Shown: positions 52,023 through 60,500 of the stretch, piece by piece
Position numbering within the stretch: the first letter of the stretch is position 1
Layout of the letters: the number at the start of each line of letters is the position of its first letter
DNA from: Chitinophagaceae bacterium DXS
GTDB taxonomy: Bacteria > Bacteroidota > Bacteroidia > Chitinophagales > Chitinophagaceae
DNA: 64,000 nt
Direction of reading: 5' to 3'
NCBI GenBank assembly: GCA_030345135.1
Contig: CP128386.1
Location: forward strand, 2,197,261 to 2,261,260
Position numbers and translations under genes: made by a program
Notes under the pieces: model-generated
Database searches by the model: none
Seen by the model: only the letters and a program-made list of their open reading frames with translations
Told to the model about the DNA's origin: nothing

Positions 52023-52712
52023 ATGAAAAATTCTGGCATAAAAGCCTGGGCTGTTGATGACAGACCCCGAGAAAAACTATTAGCAAACAGCCCTTCATCT
52101 CTCAGCAATTCAGAGCTTTTAGCTATTCTTATCAACAATGGAAACAAGGACAAAAGCGCAGTTGATCTTTCTAAAGAGTTATTAAAACAGGTGAATAATG
52201 ATTTGCAGAAACTGGGCTCCCTTTCTGTAAAAGAAATTGTGCAATTAAAAATAAAAGGCATTGGGCAGGTTAAAGCAATTACTATAGCAGCAGCATTGGA
52301 ATTAGGTGTAAGAAGAACAGTAGCTACTAATACGAAATTAGTTATTACCAAGAGCAGTGATGTCGCTAATTATTTTAAAGCGTTACTGCAATACAAGAAA
52401 ATTGAGCTGTTTGCGGCTATCTTTCTCAACAATGCTAATAAAATTGAACACCATGAAATTATCAGCATAGGTGGCATTACTGGTACCGTTGCTGATCCTA
52501 GAATCATTATAAAGAAAGCGCTGGAGCACTATGCAACAAACATTATTATTTGCCATAATCATCCAAGCGGAAACATCAGACCAAGTGCCGCCGACAAACA
52601 ACTCACACAAAAAATAAAAGAAGCTGCGATCTATTTCGACATCAAACTTCTTGATCACATTATTGTAGGTGAAGAAGGTTATTTCAGTTTTGCGGATGAA
52701 GGACTTATTTAA
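52023..52712 (+). CDS. radC: RadC-family protein (JAB/MPN domain)
   Basis: A 229-residue protein of the DUF2466/RadC family. The N-terminal UPF0758 region has IKAWAVDDRPREKLL and a helix-hairpin-helix-like IKGIGQVKAITIAAALELG (about 78-96). The C-terminal JAB domain carries the zinc motif HNHPSGNIRPSAADKQLT (about 178-195) with Glu upstream. The family was named for a radiation-sensitivity gene, but a DNA repair role is not well supported. It is divergent from prs and convergent with the Gfo/Idh gene, and its TAA stop is followed at once by a family G inverted repeat. Confidence 0.93.
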   Translation: MKNSGIKAWAVDDRPREKLLANSPSSLSNSELLAILINNGNKDKSAVDLSKELLKQVNNDLQKLGSLSVKEIVQLKIKGIGQVKAITIAAALELGVRRTVATNTKLVITKSSDVANYFKALLQYKKIELFAAIFLNNANKIEHHEIISIGGITGTVADPRIIIKKALEHYATNIIICHNHPSGNIRPSAADKQLTQKIKEAAIYFDIKLLDHIIVGEEGYFSFADEGLI

Positions 52713-52853
52713 TGTGCGAATGTGCAGATGTGCAAATGTGCAAATGTGCAGATGTGTAAATGTGCGAATGATCGAATAGCTTATTCTTACGTCAGACATG
52801 TAAGAATGGCGGTTACTTCATTTGCACATTCGCAAATTCGCACATTTACCAAT
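52713..52853. repeat. Repeat family G, head-to-head pair between convergent genes
   Basis: 52713-52773 has units like GTGCGAATGTGCAGATGTGC; 52817-52852 has the inverted units TTTGCACATTCGCAAATTCG. They occupy the whole gap from the radC stop to the stop of the Gfo/Idh gene. Confidence 0.8.
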
Positions 52854-54244
52854 TAAACAGTTTTAATATTCTCACCGTCCCAATGAATCACTTTCTTCTG
52901 GAAGTAACTTTCGTTGCAGGCCAGGCATGGGCCGGCAGCGCGGAAACCAAACTCAGGTGGCTCTATAACGGGAGTGCCATTGCGTACCGCATCAAAAAAG
53001 TTGGCGAAGTGAGCGTAATGTTCATCTTCGTCTTTGGGGGCAGAGTAGGTCACTGATGGCAGTTTGGGAATCTCCTGGTCTGCCTTGCTGTATTTTTTGT
53101 TATAGGCTTCAACAATTTGCTTTTGCATTGATTCGGGATATGTGCTTAATGCATCCCAACCTCCGTATCCCGGAGCCCTGGCCATTTTATTCTTTTTAAT
53201 TGTAAAACCGTTATACCCCATTTCCATAACGCCTTCTGTTCCTGTGATGCGTGTATAGCCCGTATCTCCTTCGCCGCTAACAAAATTTACGCGCAATACA
53301 ACCTGGAACGCGGAGTGCTCTTTGGTTTCAGGATATTCCAGCACTGCGGTCATCACATCAGGAACATCTCTCCCGTCTTTCCAATAAGTTAATCCACCAA
53401 TAGAGTAAATGGATGACGGTCCCTTTGAATCGGTGATATAATGCAGCCCGGTAAGCAGGTGAACAAAGAGGTCGCCCGCGACGCCGGTTCCGAAATCACG
53501 GTAATTGCGCCACCAGAAGAATTTCTTTTCATCATAAGGTGTTTTGTTAGCTGCCAGTGCCTGGTACCTTTCCCAATCCACTGTTTTGGCAGAAGCATCC
53601 AAAGGAATTGTGTACTCCCATGCACCCAATGCGCTCTGCCTGTTAAAGACAGCTTCCACAGAGTTAATCTTTCCTATATCGCCAGCCTTGTACAGTTCTT
53701 TTGCCTTGGCAAACACCATACTGCTGATACGCTGGCTGCCGATTTGCATGGGCCTTTTTGTTTCCTTCTGTGCATTGATCACTTGCCAGCCTTGCTCAAA
53801 CTTGTGCACGATAGGTTTTTCGCTATAAACGGCCTTGCCTTTATGTAATGCATCAATGGAAATGGTGCTGTGCCAGTTATCACTGGTTGCAACAATAACC
53901 GCATCAATATCTTTTCGATCGAGGATCTCTTTGTAATCTTTCGTAATAAAAATATTTTTTCCATACAGTTCCTGTGCCCTTTGCAACCTGCCGGAATACA
54001 GATCACAACACGCTACAAGCTCAACGCCGGGCACTTTAATGGCAGTTTGGGTGTCATTGTATCCCATGATTCCCATACCAATAGTTGCAATTCTTAATTT
54101 GTCGTTGGCCGCATACCTGCTTTTTGACTGCAGAACAATCCGTTCATGCCTTTCTCTTGCTGCAAGATCCTGCAAAGAACCCGCTCCAATAACAATTGCA
54201 GAGCTACCCAGTTGTTTTAAAAAGTTCCTTCTGTTGGATGACAT
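52853..54244 (-). CDS. Tat-exported Gfo/Idh/MocA-family oxidoreductase
   Basis: About 463 residues from the ATG at 54244 (six codons inside the longest frame). The N-terminus MSSNRRNFLKQLGSSAIVIG carries a twin-arginine motif, so the folded enzyme with bound nucleotide is probably exported. The Rossmann domain has IATIGMGIMGYNDTQTA (about 50-66), and the sugar-dehydrogenase EKP motif is in AVYSEKPIVH (about 140-149), with the His-containing catalytic region further on (VHLLTGLHYI). Such enzymes oxidise or rearrange sugars and related polyols in Bacteroidota carbohydrate use. No linked glycan locus is present. Confidence 0.9.
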   Translation of the reverse strand: MSSNRRNFLKQLGSSAIVIGAGSLQDLAARERHERIVLQSKSRYAANDKLRIATIGMGIMGYNDTQTAIKVPGVELVACCDLYSGRLQRAQELYGKNIFITKDYKEILDRKDIDAVIVATSDNWHSTISIDALHKGKAVYSEKPIVHKFEQGWQVINAQKETKRPMQIGSQRISSMVFAKAKELYKAGDIGKINSVEAVFNRQSALGAWEYTIPLDASAKTVDWERYQALAANKTPYDEKKFFWWRNYRDFGTGVAGDLFVHLLTGLHYITDSKGPSSIYSIGGLTYWKDGRDVPDVMTAVLEYPETKEHSAFQVVLRVNFVSGEGDTGYTRITGTEGVMEMGYNGFTIKKNKMARAPGYGGWDALSTYPESMQKQIVEAYNKKYSKADQEIPKLPSVTYSAPKDEDEHYAHFANFFDAVRNGTPVIEPPEFGFRAAGPCLACNESYFQKKVIHWDGENIKTV

Positions 54245-54262
54245 GTTGGTAGGTTTTATCAT

Positions 54263-54386
54263 TAGCGATTACAGCAGGGTAATATATACTTGAATTTAGC
54301 AAATACTTAATAACTGTAACTCAACTAAATATATTCTAACCACAGCAAATAACATTATTTTTTTAGCAAAATAATTTTTTATATCT
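54263..54386. other. Intergenic region before the queA promoter
   Basis: Short AT-rich divergent stretch between the Gfo/Idh and queA genes. Nothing else than the queA -7 box at its end was recognised. Confidence 0.5.
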
Positions 54387-54394
54387 TACTTTTG
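54387..54394 (+). promoter_or_regulatory. -7 box upstream of queA
   Basis: TACTTTTG matches TAnnTTTG. It is about 200 bases before the queA ATG, so the transcript would have a long leader. No TTG stands 19 bases upstream. Confidence 0.4.
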
Positions 54395-54399
54395 CAAGC

Positions 54400-54599
54400 T
54401 TTTAGAATCATGCCGTAACATGACGTTAACCGCCCCGTAAGGCGGCGGCGAGCTGCATGTGGGGTTGTACAAGGTAACAAAACACATGAAATAACCAAAC
54501 AATTCAGGGTTAACAGTTTCGCCGGATTCTTTAGACGTCTGCACTGTTTTCTCTCTTTCTGCCAGGTTTTTCAACTATAGCTAAACAAATAGTAAACAG
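54400..54599 (+). ncRNA. Possible structured leader or small RNA before queA
   Basis: The leader can fold: CCGCC/GGCGG around CCGTAA (54431-54446), then CATGTG with CACATG (54457-54489), and the self-complementary AGACGTCT (54533-54540). No known riboswitch or RNA class was recognised; it does not match SRP RNA, 6S, tmRNA or RNase P landmarks that I know. A leftward 62-codon frame with a TTG start covers the region but looks like chance. Confidence 0.3.
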
Positions 54600-55649
54600 A
54601 TGAAATTATCACAGTTTAAGTTCGATCTCCCTCTTAATCTTATTGCCCAAAACCCCACTAAACGCCGAGAAGACAGCCGAATGATGGTTGTTTACCGCAA
54701 AACCGGTAATATTGAAAACAAGCACTTTAAAGACATTCTCGATTATTTTGACGATAAAGACGTATTTGTTGTAAACAATACAAAGGTTTTCCCTGCACGT
54801 ATGTACGGCAGGAAAGAAAAAACCGGAGCCAAAATCGAAGTGTTTTTACTGAGAGAACTAAATAAACCCAACCGCCTGTGGGATGTAATTGTTGATCCCG
54901 CAAGAAAAATCCGTGTGGGCAATAAATTATATTTTGGTGATAATGATGAGCTGGTTGCAGAAGTAATTGATAATACAACAAGCCGCGGACGTACCATTCG
55001 CTTTTTGTGGGATAATGATGATGAGAGCTTTAAAAAGATGTTGGAATTCCTCGGCGAAACGCCCCTTCCTAAATATATTAAACGTAAACCTGACGAAGAA
55101 GATAAAGAGCGCTACCAGACTGTTTATGCAAAATATGAGGGAGCTGTTGCAGCACCTACTGCAGGCTTACACTTTAGTAAAGAGCTCATTAAACGTTGCG
55201 AAATTAAAGGGATCCGTTTCGCTGAGTTGACCTTGCATACCGGCCTTGGCACCTTCCGTCCGATTGAAGTGGAAGACCTGAGCAAACACAAAATGGATGC
55301 TGAATACTATCGTATTGATGAGGAGGCTTGCAAAATCGTAAATAAAGCAAAAGAAACCGGTCACCGTATCTGCTCTATCGGCACTACTACGATGCGTGGC
55401 ATGGAAAGCAGCTTCACTGCTCAGAAATTATTGAAGCCTAGCGAGGGATGGACAAACACGTTCATTCATCCTCCATACGACTTTAATGTGGCTGACAGCC
55501 TTGTAACCAACTTCCATTTACCAAAGACAAGCTTATTGATTATGACTTGCGCCTTTGCCGGTTACGACCTGGCAATGGAAGCTTACAAAAAAGCGATCAA
55601 AGATAAATACCGCTTCTTTACCTACGGAGATGCATTGCTGGTTCTCTAA
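54600..55649 (+). CDS. queA: S-adenosylmethionine:tRNA ribosyltransferase-isomerase
   Basis: A 349-residue enzyme that transfers the ribosyl part of SAM to 7-aminomethyl-7-deazaguanine in tRNA, making epoxyqueuosine. The start [20 protein letters not shown] and the segments [20 protein letters not shown] (about 56-75), [13 protein letters not shown] (about 181-193) and [14 protein letters not shown] (about 207-220) are all characteristic. Length is normal. It lies alone; the rest of the queuosine pathway is not in the window. A terminator hairpin follows 28 bases after the stop. Confidence 0.96.
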   Translation: MKLSQFKFDLPLNLIAQNPTKRREDSRMMVVYRKTGNIENKHFKDILDYFDDKDVFVVNNTKVFPARMYGRKEKTGAKIEVFLLRELNKPNRLWDVIVDPARKIRVGNKLYFGDNDELVAEVIDNTTSRGRTIRFLWDNDDESFKKMLEFLGETPLPKYIKRKPDEEDKERYQTVYAKYEGAVAAPTAGLHFSKELIKRCEIKGIRFAELTLHTGLGTFRPIEVEDLSKHKMDAEYYRIDEEACKIVNKAKETGHRICSIGTTTMRGMESSFTAQKLLKPSEGWTNTFIHPPYDFNVADSLVTNFHLPKTSLLIMTCAFAGYDLAMEAYKKAIKDKYRFFTYGDALLVL

Positions 55650-55676
55650 TTTGTGATTAACCCTTTTTATATATGG

Positions 55677-55700
55677 AGGCAGCCCTTGTGGCTGCCTTTT
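55677..55700 (+). terminator. Hairpin terminator after queA
   Basis: AGGCAGCC and GGCTGCCT pair over 8 bases around CTTGT, followed by a run of T. Confidence 0.85.
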
Positions 55701-55701
55701 T

Positions 55702-55882
55702 AGCTGTCAGCAATGAGCTATCAGCTATCAGCAACAAGTCCACATCCAGAGGGTCGTCCATACTCTTATTCTCTTTATGATACGATCTTACTATTTTACT
55801 ATCTTACACGTCTTACTGTCTTACACGTCTTACTGTCTTACATGTCTTACTATCTTACTTTCTTACTATCTTACTGTCTTAA
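55702..55882. repeat. Repeat families C and H before the alpha/beta hydrolase
   Basis: 55702-55739 has family C units (AGCTGTCAGCAATGAGCTAT). 55785-55882 has a tandem family H array, about eight copies of a 12-base unit like TCTTACTGTCTTACACG. The H array is open in the hydrolase frame and mimics a 40-residue Leu/Tyr/Thr-rich extension. Confidence 0.8.
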
Positions 55883-55896
55883 AAAATCTCGCCAAC

Positions 55897-56802
55897 ATGA
55901 AAAAAATGCTTGTTATAGCCACTACTCTTTTTGCCATGAATAAACTAAAAGCGCAGGAAATTCCCTTATACAATACTGTTCCAAACACAAAGCCCAATTC
56001 TGTTAAGGAAAAATCAGAGATGGGGAAGGATGGAATTTTGAGGATCAGTAAGGTAACGGTGCCGACATTGACGGTGTTTAAACCAGCTAAACCTTCCCCA
56101 AAAAAGACAGCGGTTATTATCTGTCCGGGTGGAGGCTATGCCATTCTCGCATCAGGACATGAAGGAACAGACGTGGCCAAAGTATTTAATGAAATGGGTG
56201 TTACTGCATTTGTCTTGAAATACAGATTACCAGATGACTCAACGATGCAGAATAAAGAAATTGGTCCGCTACAGGATGCTCAAAGAGCCATACAACTTGT
56301 TCGCGAAAGAGCTGCTGAATGGAATATCGATCCAACACATATTGGTATTATGGGTTTTAGTGCAGGCGGACATCTTGCTTCCACCGCATCTACACACTTT
56401 ACAAAAGCGGTAATTGATAATCCAAATAACACGTCGTTGCGCCCTGATTTCTCTATGCTGATTTATCCTGTTATCAGCTTTACCGATGAACTGGGACATA
56501 TAGGTAGCCGCGATAATTTATTAGGCAAAAATGCTTCTAAAGAGAAGATCAAAGAATATTCCAACGAGCAGCAGGTAACAACGGAAACGCCTCCTGCTTT
56601 TCTCGTTCATGCGAGCGATGATGGAGGCGTTAACCCCATGAATAGCACGCGTTATTATGAAGCACTGCTCACCAATAAAATCCCGGCTGAACTGCACATA
56701 TATGAAAAAGGCGGTCACGGTTTTGGCTTAAATAATAAAACCACCACCGATAAATGGATGGAGAGGGCGAAGAATTGGCTTACCTCGAACGGATTGCTTT
56801 AA
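55897..56802 (+). CDS. Secreted alpha/beta hydrolase, acetylxylan-esterase-like
   Basis: About 301 residues from the ATG at 55897. The frame opens earlier at 55777, but that stretch is translated family H repeat. The chosen start gives a signal-like MKKMLVIATTLFAMNKLKAQ. The domain has the oxyanion region IICPGGGYAILASGHEGTD (about 72-90), nucleophile Ser in GIMGFSAGGHLAS (about 149-161), an Asp in HASDDGGVNPM, and the final His in EKGGHGFGLN (about 277). This plan matches the BD-FAE/acetyl-xylan-esterase group that removes acyl groups from polysaccharides. It is a single gene with no linked carbohydrate enzymes. Confidence 0.85.
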   Translation: MKKMLVIATTLFAMNKLKAQEIPLYNTVPNTKPNSVKEKSEMGKDGILRISKVTVPTLTVFKPAKPSPKKTAVIICPGGGYAILASGHEGTDVAKVFNEMGVTAFVLKYRLPDDSTMQNKEIGPLQDAQRAIQLVRERAAEWNIDPTHIGIMGFSAGGHLASTASTHFTKAVIDNPNNTSLRPDFSMLIYPVISFTDELGHIGSRDNLLGKNASKEKIKEYSNEQQVTTETPPAFLVHASDDGGVNPMNSTRYYEALLTNKIPAELHIYEKGGHGFGLNNKTTTDKWMERAKNWLTSNGLL

Positions 56803-56903
56803 TTGACAATGGAAAGTTCCTGTCCGACTGAAATCGTTCAGGCGGGGACAATTGAAAATGACGAGCGAATGTGCAAATGTGTGAATATGCAAATTTGCAA
56901 ATG
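56803..56903. repeat. Repeat families F and G after the alpha/beta hydrolase
   Basis: 56803-56853 starts at the stop codon (TTGACAATGGAAAGTTCC) and contains CCTGTCCGACTG then CAGGCGGGGAC, a module also present in the E3 inverted repeat. 56860-56903 has family G units (GCGAATGTGCAAATGTGTG). Confidence 0.7.
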
Positions 56904-56998
56904 ACTTTCTTCGAGCATGAAGTCAAAACCCTGGATACTGGTCCAGGGAACGATATTATTTGTCGATTAAGAATTAAAGCATCAGGCTTGATTTTGCC

Positions 56999-57110
56999 AA
57001 TCCCAAAGGGATGAAATTATTATAGCAAAATATTTCGCACCGATCAAAACCCCGACGGGGTTAGATAAATTGTTTACATGTTTCTATAATAATTTCATCC
57101 CTTCGGGATT
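56999..57110. repeat. Palindromic element J with 27-bp inverted ends
   Basis: Left arm 56999-57025 (AATCCCAAAGGGATGAAATT then ATTATAG) and right arm 57084-57110 are reverse complements at 26 of 27 positions. The interior has the small palindrome CCCCGACGGGG (57051-57061). It looks like a REP-type palindromic repeat. No transposase is nearby. Confidence 0.75.
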
Positions 57111-57283
57111 GCACCATCATAACAATTAATCCGTCTTTTTTAATTCCAAACATTTACATGCCATGAGCTGAAAACAGGATGGACACAAAAGCGGGTTTCC
57201 AAGTCTATAAATCATAAGTGGGTTAATTGAATCTGGCTATCCAAATCCCAAATGAGAGAATGAACTATCGGTTAGTCGTAACA

Positions 57284-57333
57284 GGCTCAAAGCTGATAGC
57301 TAATAGCTGATAGCTGATAGCTCATTGCTCCTT
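57284..57333. repeat. Repeat family C at the end of the 57322-58551 gene
   Basis: AGCTGATAGCTAATAGCTGA and further units. They include the TGA stop codon (57322-57324) and last codons of the leftward gene. Confidence 0.7.
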
Positions 57334-58551
57334 ATAGTCAAGAGGAAGCATTGTTCCCATTTTGTCGTGCCAGCCCCAGTACCCGGAACTCATAAGATCC
57401 TGGGAATCGTAATATGATCCATTGCTTTGAATTTTTACCGGTCTGTTATTAATAAGCGTTATGGCTGAGGTAATATAGGGATCAGCCGTAACGCCCAGCC
57501 GTCCTTCATAATAGCCTGGCTCTTCTTTTTTAGCAGGATAAGTGACCAACAAATAATCTTTAAAATCCATCACCGCGGTTACGTCATTTTCAGCATAAGC
57601 AATTGTTTCCGCCTTAATAACTTCCGGATGGAGCACTTCAATAACGTCTTTCTGCTGCAAAACTTCTTTATAGTATTTTAAAGTGTCAGGTGGCAACTGT
57701 TCTTCCATATCGTTTGATACCTGCTTAACGCCATGCTTATCAACAACTACGCGAATATAAAAGTCCTGCACGGCGCGGACACGTTGCTTTTCCAGGTTAG
57801 GCAGTTTTTCAAGGCGGCGCATTTCAAATCCAAATTCCGGCACTTTATTTCTGTACATGGCGCGCATAAACTGAAGCATGGAACCATAATAAGCATTGGA
57901 CCTGTTCGCTTTCCATTTTTTTATCTTGGCTTTTCCTCCTTTCATTTCTGTAAAGAGTGGATAGCCGGCATACAAAACATATCCTGATTTAAAATCTGAT
58001 GAAAACTTTATCAAATCATATCTTATCGTATAACCCAGTGATCTGTTTTCAATGATCAAAGGCTCCATCGCATATGCTGTAAGCTGATCCTTTTGTTTAA
58101 AATACCTGAAACGAACTGCTTTATAGTTTTTAATGGTGCAGCCTTTTGCAATATCGGAGGTACCAATAAAATTTTCGAGGAATAAACGCCCCCATTTCTC
58201 CCAACCGTCTTTTTCGTATGTACCTACAACAACTTCTTCCAGTTCATTTACTTTGGGCACGAGGGAAAAATTCTGCTGGTCAGAAACATTCATCGCAATA
58301 TTTGCGGCCGTGGTTTCATATCCTACTATAGAAGCAATTAGTTCAAAATTGTTAATCGTAACCTGGTTTATTACATATTCTCCTTTGGAATTTGTAACCG
58401 CGCCGGCAGATGTATTGGCGATGTATACACTTACACCCGATAATGGTTGCCCGGTTTGTTTATCCGTTACTTTTCCGCTTAGTGTTTTCTGGCAAAAGCT
58501 TATGTTCCATAACAGCAAAGAATATATGAAACCAACGATTTTAAACTTCAT
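57322..58551 (-). CDS. Hypothetical secreted protein with carboxypeptidase-like regulatory domain
   Basis: A 409-residue exported protein. Signal peptide to about SFCQ (20). Residues 22-95 are a carboxypeptidase-like regulatory (beta-sandwich) domain: LSGKVTDKQTGQPLSGVSVY, SKGEYVINQV. After LEEVVVGTYEKDGWEKWGRL the rest (about 115-409) is a mostly beta, Lys/Tyr/Arg-rich region without recognised family, ending in LPLDYKEQ. Many Bacteroidota proteins with this N-terminal domain are outer-membrane or periplasmic; no plug or barrel follows here. Its stop codon lies inside a family C repeat. The gene 13814-14749 has a comparable C-terminal region. Confidence 0.75.
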   Translation of the reverse strand: MKFKIVGFIYSLLLWNISFCQKTLSGKVTDKQTGQPLSGVSVYIANTSAGAVTNSKGEYVINQVTINNFELIASIVGYETTAANIAMNVSDQQNFSLVPKVNELEEVVVGTYEKDGWEKWGRLFLENFIGTSDIAKGCTIKNYKAVRFRYFKQKDQLTAYAMEPLIIENRSLGYTIRYDLIKFSSDFKSGYVLYAGYPLFTEMKGGKAKIKKWKANRSNAYYGSMLQFMRAMYRNKVPEFGFEMRRLEKLPNLEKQRVRAVQDFYIRVVVDKHGVKQVSNDMEEQLPPDTLKYYKEVLQQKDVIEVLHPEVIKAETIAYAENDVTAVMDFKDYLLVTYPAKKEEPGYYEGRLGVTADPYITSAITLINNRPVKIQSNGSYYDSQDLMSSGYWGWHDKMGTMLPLDYKEQ

Positions 58552-58602
58552 TTGCCGAATATAATTATTTATAACTAAAAACTTAGTTATTCGGGAAATA
58601 AA

Positions 58603-58627
58603 TAAACCGGTCGTGGTGACCGGTTTA
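58603..58627. terminator. Hairpin terminator downstream of lysC
   Basis: TAAACCGGTC and GACCGGTTTA form a 10-bp stem with a 5-base loop. As lysC is read it is followed by TTTATTTATTT. Confidence 0.75.
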
Positions 58628-58644
58628 CTTTTTATCGTCTAGAG

Positions 58645-58800
58645 CAAAGTCAAAATTAAAAAGTAAAAATTCAAAATTTCTAATCTTAATCTTCCTAACT
58701 ATTTCCAAAACGTCAAACGCTTATCCTTCGCTCCAATTAACGTATTACGTATAACGTACAACTTATAACCTCTTCGCTCCTCTTTTTACTTTTGAATTAC
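58645..58800. repeat. Repeat families E and B after lysC
   Basis: Left E arm 58645-58680 (AAAGTCAAAATTAAAAAGTA), family B copy 58739-58770 (ACGTATTACGTATAACGTAC), and right E arm 58781-58798 (inverted, CTTTTTACTTTTGAATTA). The right arm begins at the lysC stop codon. Confidence 0.7.
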
Positions 58801-60116
58801 AATCCAAACACACCACTATTAATTTTCTGCAGCATTTCCTTCTTATGGCTTGCAGGAACCAAAAGCGAAATATTGTGCCTGCTTCCGCCGTAGCTTACCA
58901 TCCTTACAGGAACACCTTTGATGGCATCAAATAATTTCATCAGCACATCCTGTGTTTCTGCGATTTCATTTCCTACAATGGAAACTATTGTCTGATCAGT
59001 ATCCACTTCAACATTGCCAAATGGTTCTAATTCTTTAACAATAGCATCGAGGTGTGCTGCATTATCTATTGTTACAGATACAGCCACTTCAGAAGTTGTG
59101 ATCATATCTATTGGCGTGCGGTATTTTTCAAACACTTCAAACACTTTTCTCAAAAAGCCATAAGCCAGCAACATGCGGCTGCTCTTGATGTTGATAGCAA
59201 TAATGCCATCTTTTGCAGCAACTGCTTTAACACCTACGCTTTTTGCATCCTGCTCAATAGTTGTACCTTTTGCTTCAGGCTGCATGGTGTTTAATAATTT
59301 CACCGGCACTTTAGTTTGTTGTGCGGGCCAGATACATGTAGGATGCAGGATCTTCGCGCCGAAGTAAGCCAATTCTGCAGCTTCATCAAAACTCAGGGTT
59401 TCGATGGGTTTTGTTTTATCAACTACACGGGGATCGTTGTTGTGCATGCCATCAATATCTGTCCATATTTCACAAACAGATCCGTGAATTGCTGCAGCAA
59501 CAAGTGAAGCTGTGTAATCACTACCACCACGTTTCAGGTTGTCAACTTCTCCCCTTGAATTGCGGCAGATGTAGCCCTGCGTGATAAATAATTTCTTTGC
59601 TGCATTTTGCTTTAATAAAGCAGAAAGCTTGCCGCTGATGACTGACAACTGCGGCTCTTCATTTGCATCTATGCTCATGAACTCCAACGCAGGCAATAGC
59701 AGGTGATCAATTTTATTTTCTTCCAGGTAAACAGAGAACAGCTTGGTGCTCATTAATTCACCCTGGGCAAGAATATCTTTATTCAGCGCATCGCTGAAAG
59801 AGATCTTTAAAATGATATTCAGGAATTCAAAATGTTCTGTAACAACTTCATTAGCCTTTGCACGTGATTCTTCAGAACTAACAAGATCTAATACAAAATT
59901 GCGGTAGTGAGCCTCAAGCTCATCGATCTTTCGTTTGGCTTCGTCACGTTGCTGGTTAGCTAAACTGTCACTAATGGAAACCAGGGCATTAGTGGTTCCG
60001 CTTAAAGCGCTCAGCACAACAATTGTTGGCTCATCATCTTTTGTGATGAGTTGTGCTACCTGTCGCATACGTTCCGGCTTACCAACGCTGGTGCCGCCAA
60101 ACTTCATTACTTTCAT
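58797..60116 (-). CDS. lysC: Aspartate kinase
   Basis: A 439-residue aspartokinase, first step of lysine, threonine and methionine synthesis. The start MKVMKFGGTSVGKPERMRQV has the KFGGTSV phosphate-binding motif. The catalytic core includes ILAQGELMSTKLFSVYL (about 111-127) and TDIDGMHNNDPRVV (about 218-231). Two ACT domains follow (about 300-439; ITIDNAAHLDAIVKEL and VSIVGNEIAETQDVL), which give feedback control by lysine or threonine. The protein is monofunctional, without a homoserine dehydrogenase part. A -7 box lies about 48 bases upstream of the ATG. Confidence 0.95.
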   Translation of the reverse strand: MKVMKFGGTSVGKPERMRQVAQLITKDDEPTIVVLSALSGTTNALVSISDSLANQQRDEAKRKIDELEAHYRNFVLDLVSSEESRAKANEVVTEHFEFLNIILKISFSDALNKDILAQGELMSTKLFSVYLEENKIDHLLLPALEFMSIDANEEPQLSVISGKLSALLKQNAAKKLFITQGYICRNSRGEVDNLKRGGSDYTASLVAAAIHGSVCEIWTDIDGMHNNDPRVVDKTKPIETLSFDEAAELAYFGAKILHPTCIWPAQQTKVPVKLLNTMQPEAKGTTIEQDAKSVGVKAVAAKDGIIAINIKSSRMLLAYGFLRKVFEVFEKYRTPIDMITTSEVAVSVTIDNAAHLDAIVKELEPFGNVEVDTDQTIVSIVGNEIAETQDVLMKLFDAIKGVPVRMVSYGGSRHNISLLVPASHKKEMLQKINSGVFGL

Positions 60117-60164
60117 AATACAAGCCTCTAAAGGCGTTTTGGGATGTTATAATTTTTTGAGCCG

Positions 60165-60172
60165 CAAAAATA
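60165..60172 (-). promoter_or_regulatory. -7 box of lysC
   Basis: TATTTTTG on the minus strand, 48 bases before the lysC ATG. A family D repeat starts a few bases further upstream and covers the expected -33 position. Confidence 0.45.
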
Positions 60173-60177
60173 TAGGA

Positions 60178-60500
60178 TTTTTTTTGAAACACGGAGGCGG
60201 GAAAACCACGGAGGCACGGCGACACAGGGAAACACGAAGATTTTTTGCCACAAAGGCGCTAAGGCGCAAAGAAGCACAAAGGTTTTGAAACACGGTGGCA
60301 CGGTGGCACAGGGAAACGCGAAGGCTCATTTTGAAACACGAAGACACGGAGGAAGCGAAGGAGCACAAAGAAGCCCGCTTACTTACACGGGCTTAAACGT
60401 AAAACGTATAACGTAAAACTTACAACCAGCCACACATCAGTTCTAAGCTTTAGGCTTTGGGCTTTAAGCTTTGGCCTATGGGCTTTAAGCCTTCAGCTCT
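60178..60500. repeat. Repeat families D, B and C between lysC and the Ldh-family gene
   Basis: 60178-60375 is family D (GAAACACGGAGGCGG, CCACAAAGGCGCTAAGGCGC, ACACGGTGGCACGGTGGC). 60394-60426 is family B (AAACGTAAAACGTATAACGT). 60440-60500 is a family C variant (TTTAGGCTTTGGGCTTTAAG) that contains the last codons and stop of the Ldh gene. Confidence 0.75.

Noticed and set aside
52713-52853. Possible CRISPR array
   Set aside because: Units are short, degenerate and without unique spacers, and run in opposite directions; no cas genes are present.
54386-54574. Leftward 62-codon frame with a TTG start over the queA leader
   Set aside because: It has no protein-like features beyond being open, overlaps a likely promoter and structured leader, and has no ATG start.
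55785-55882. Possible CRISPR or phase-variable tract
   Set aside because: A 12-base degenerate tandem repeat upstream of the chosen start; no spacer structure, and the unit is too variable for typical slippage control.
55777-55896. Upstream extension of the alpha/beta hydrolase frame
   Set aside because: It is translated family H repeat; the ATG at 55897 fits a signal peptide.
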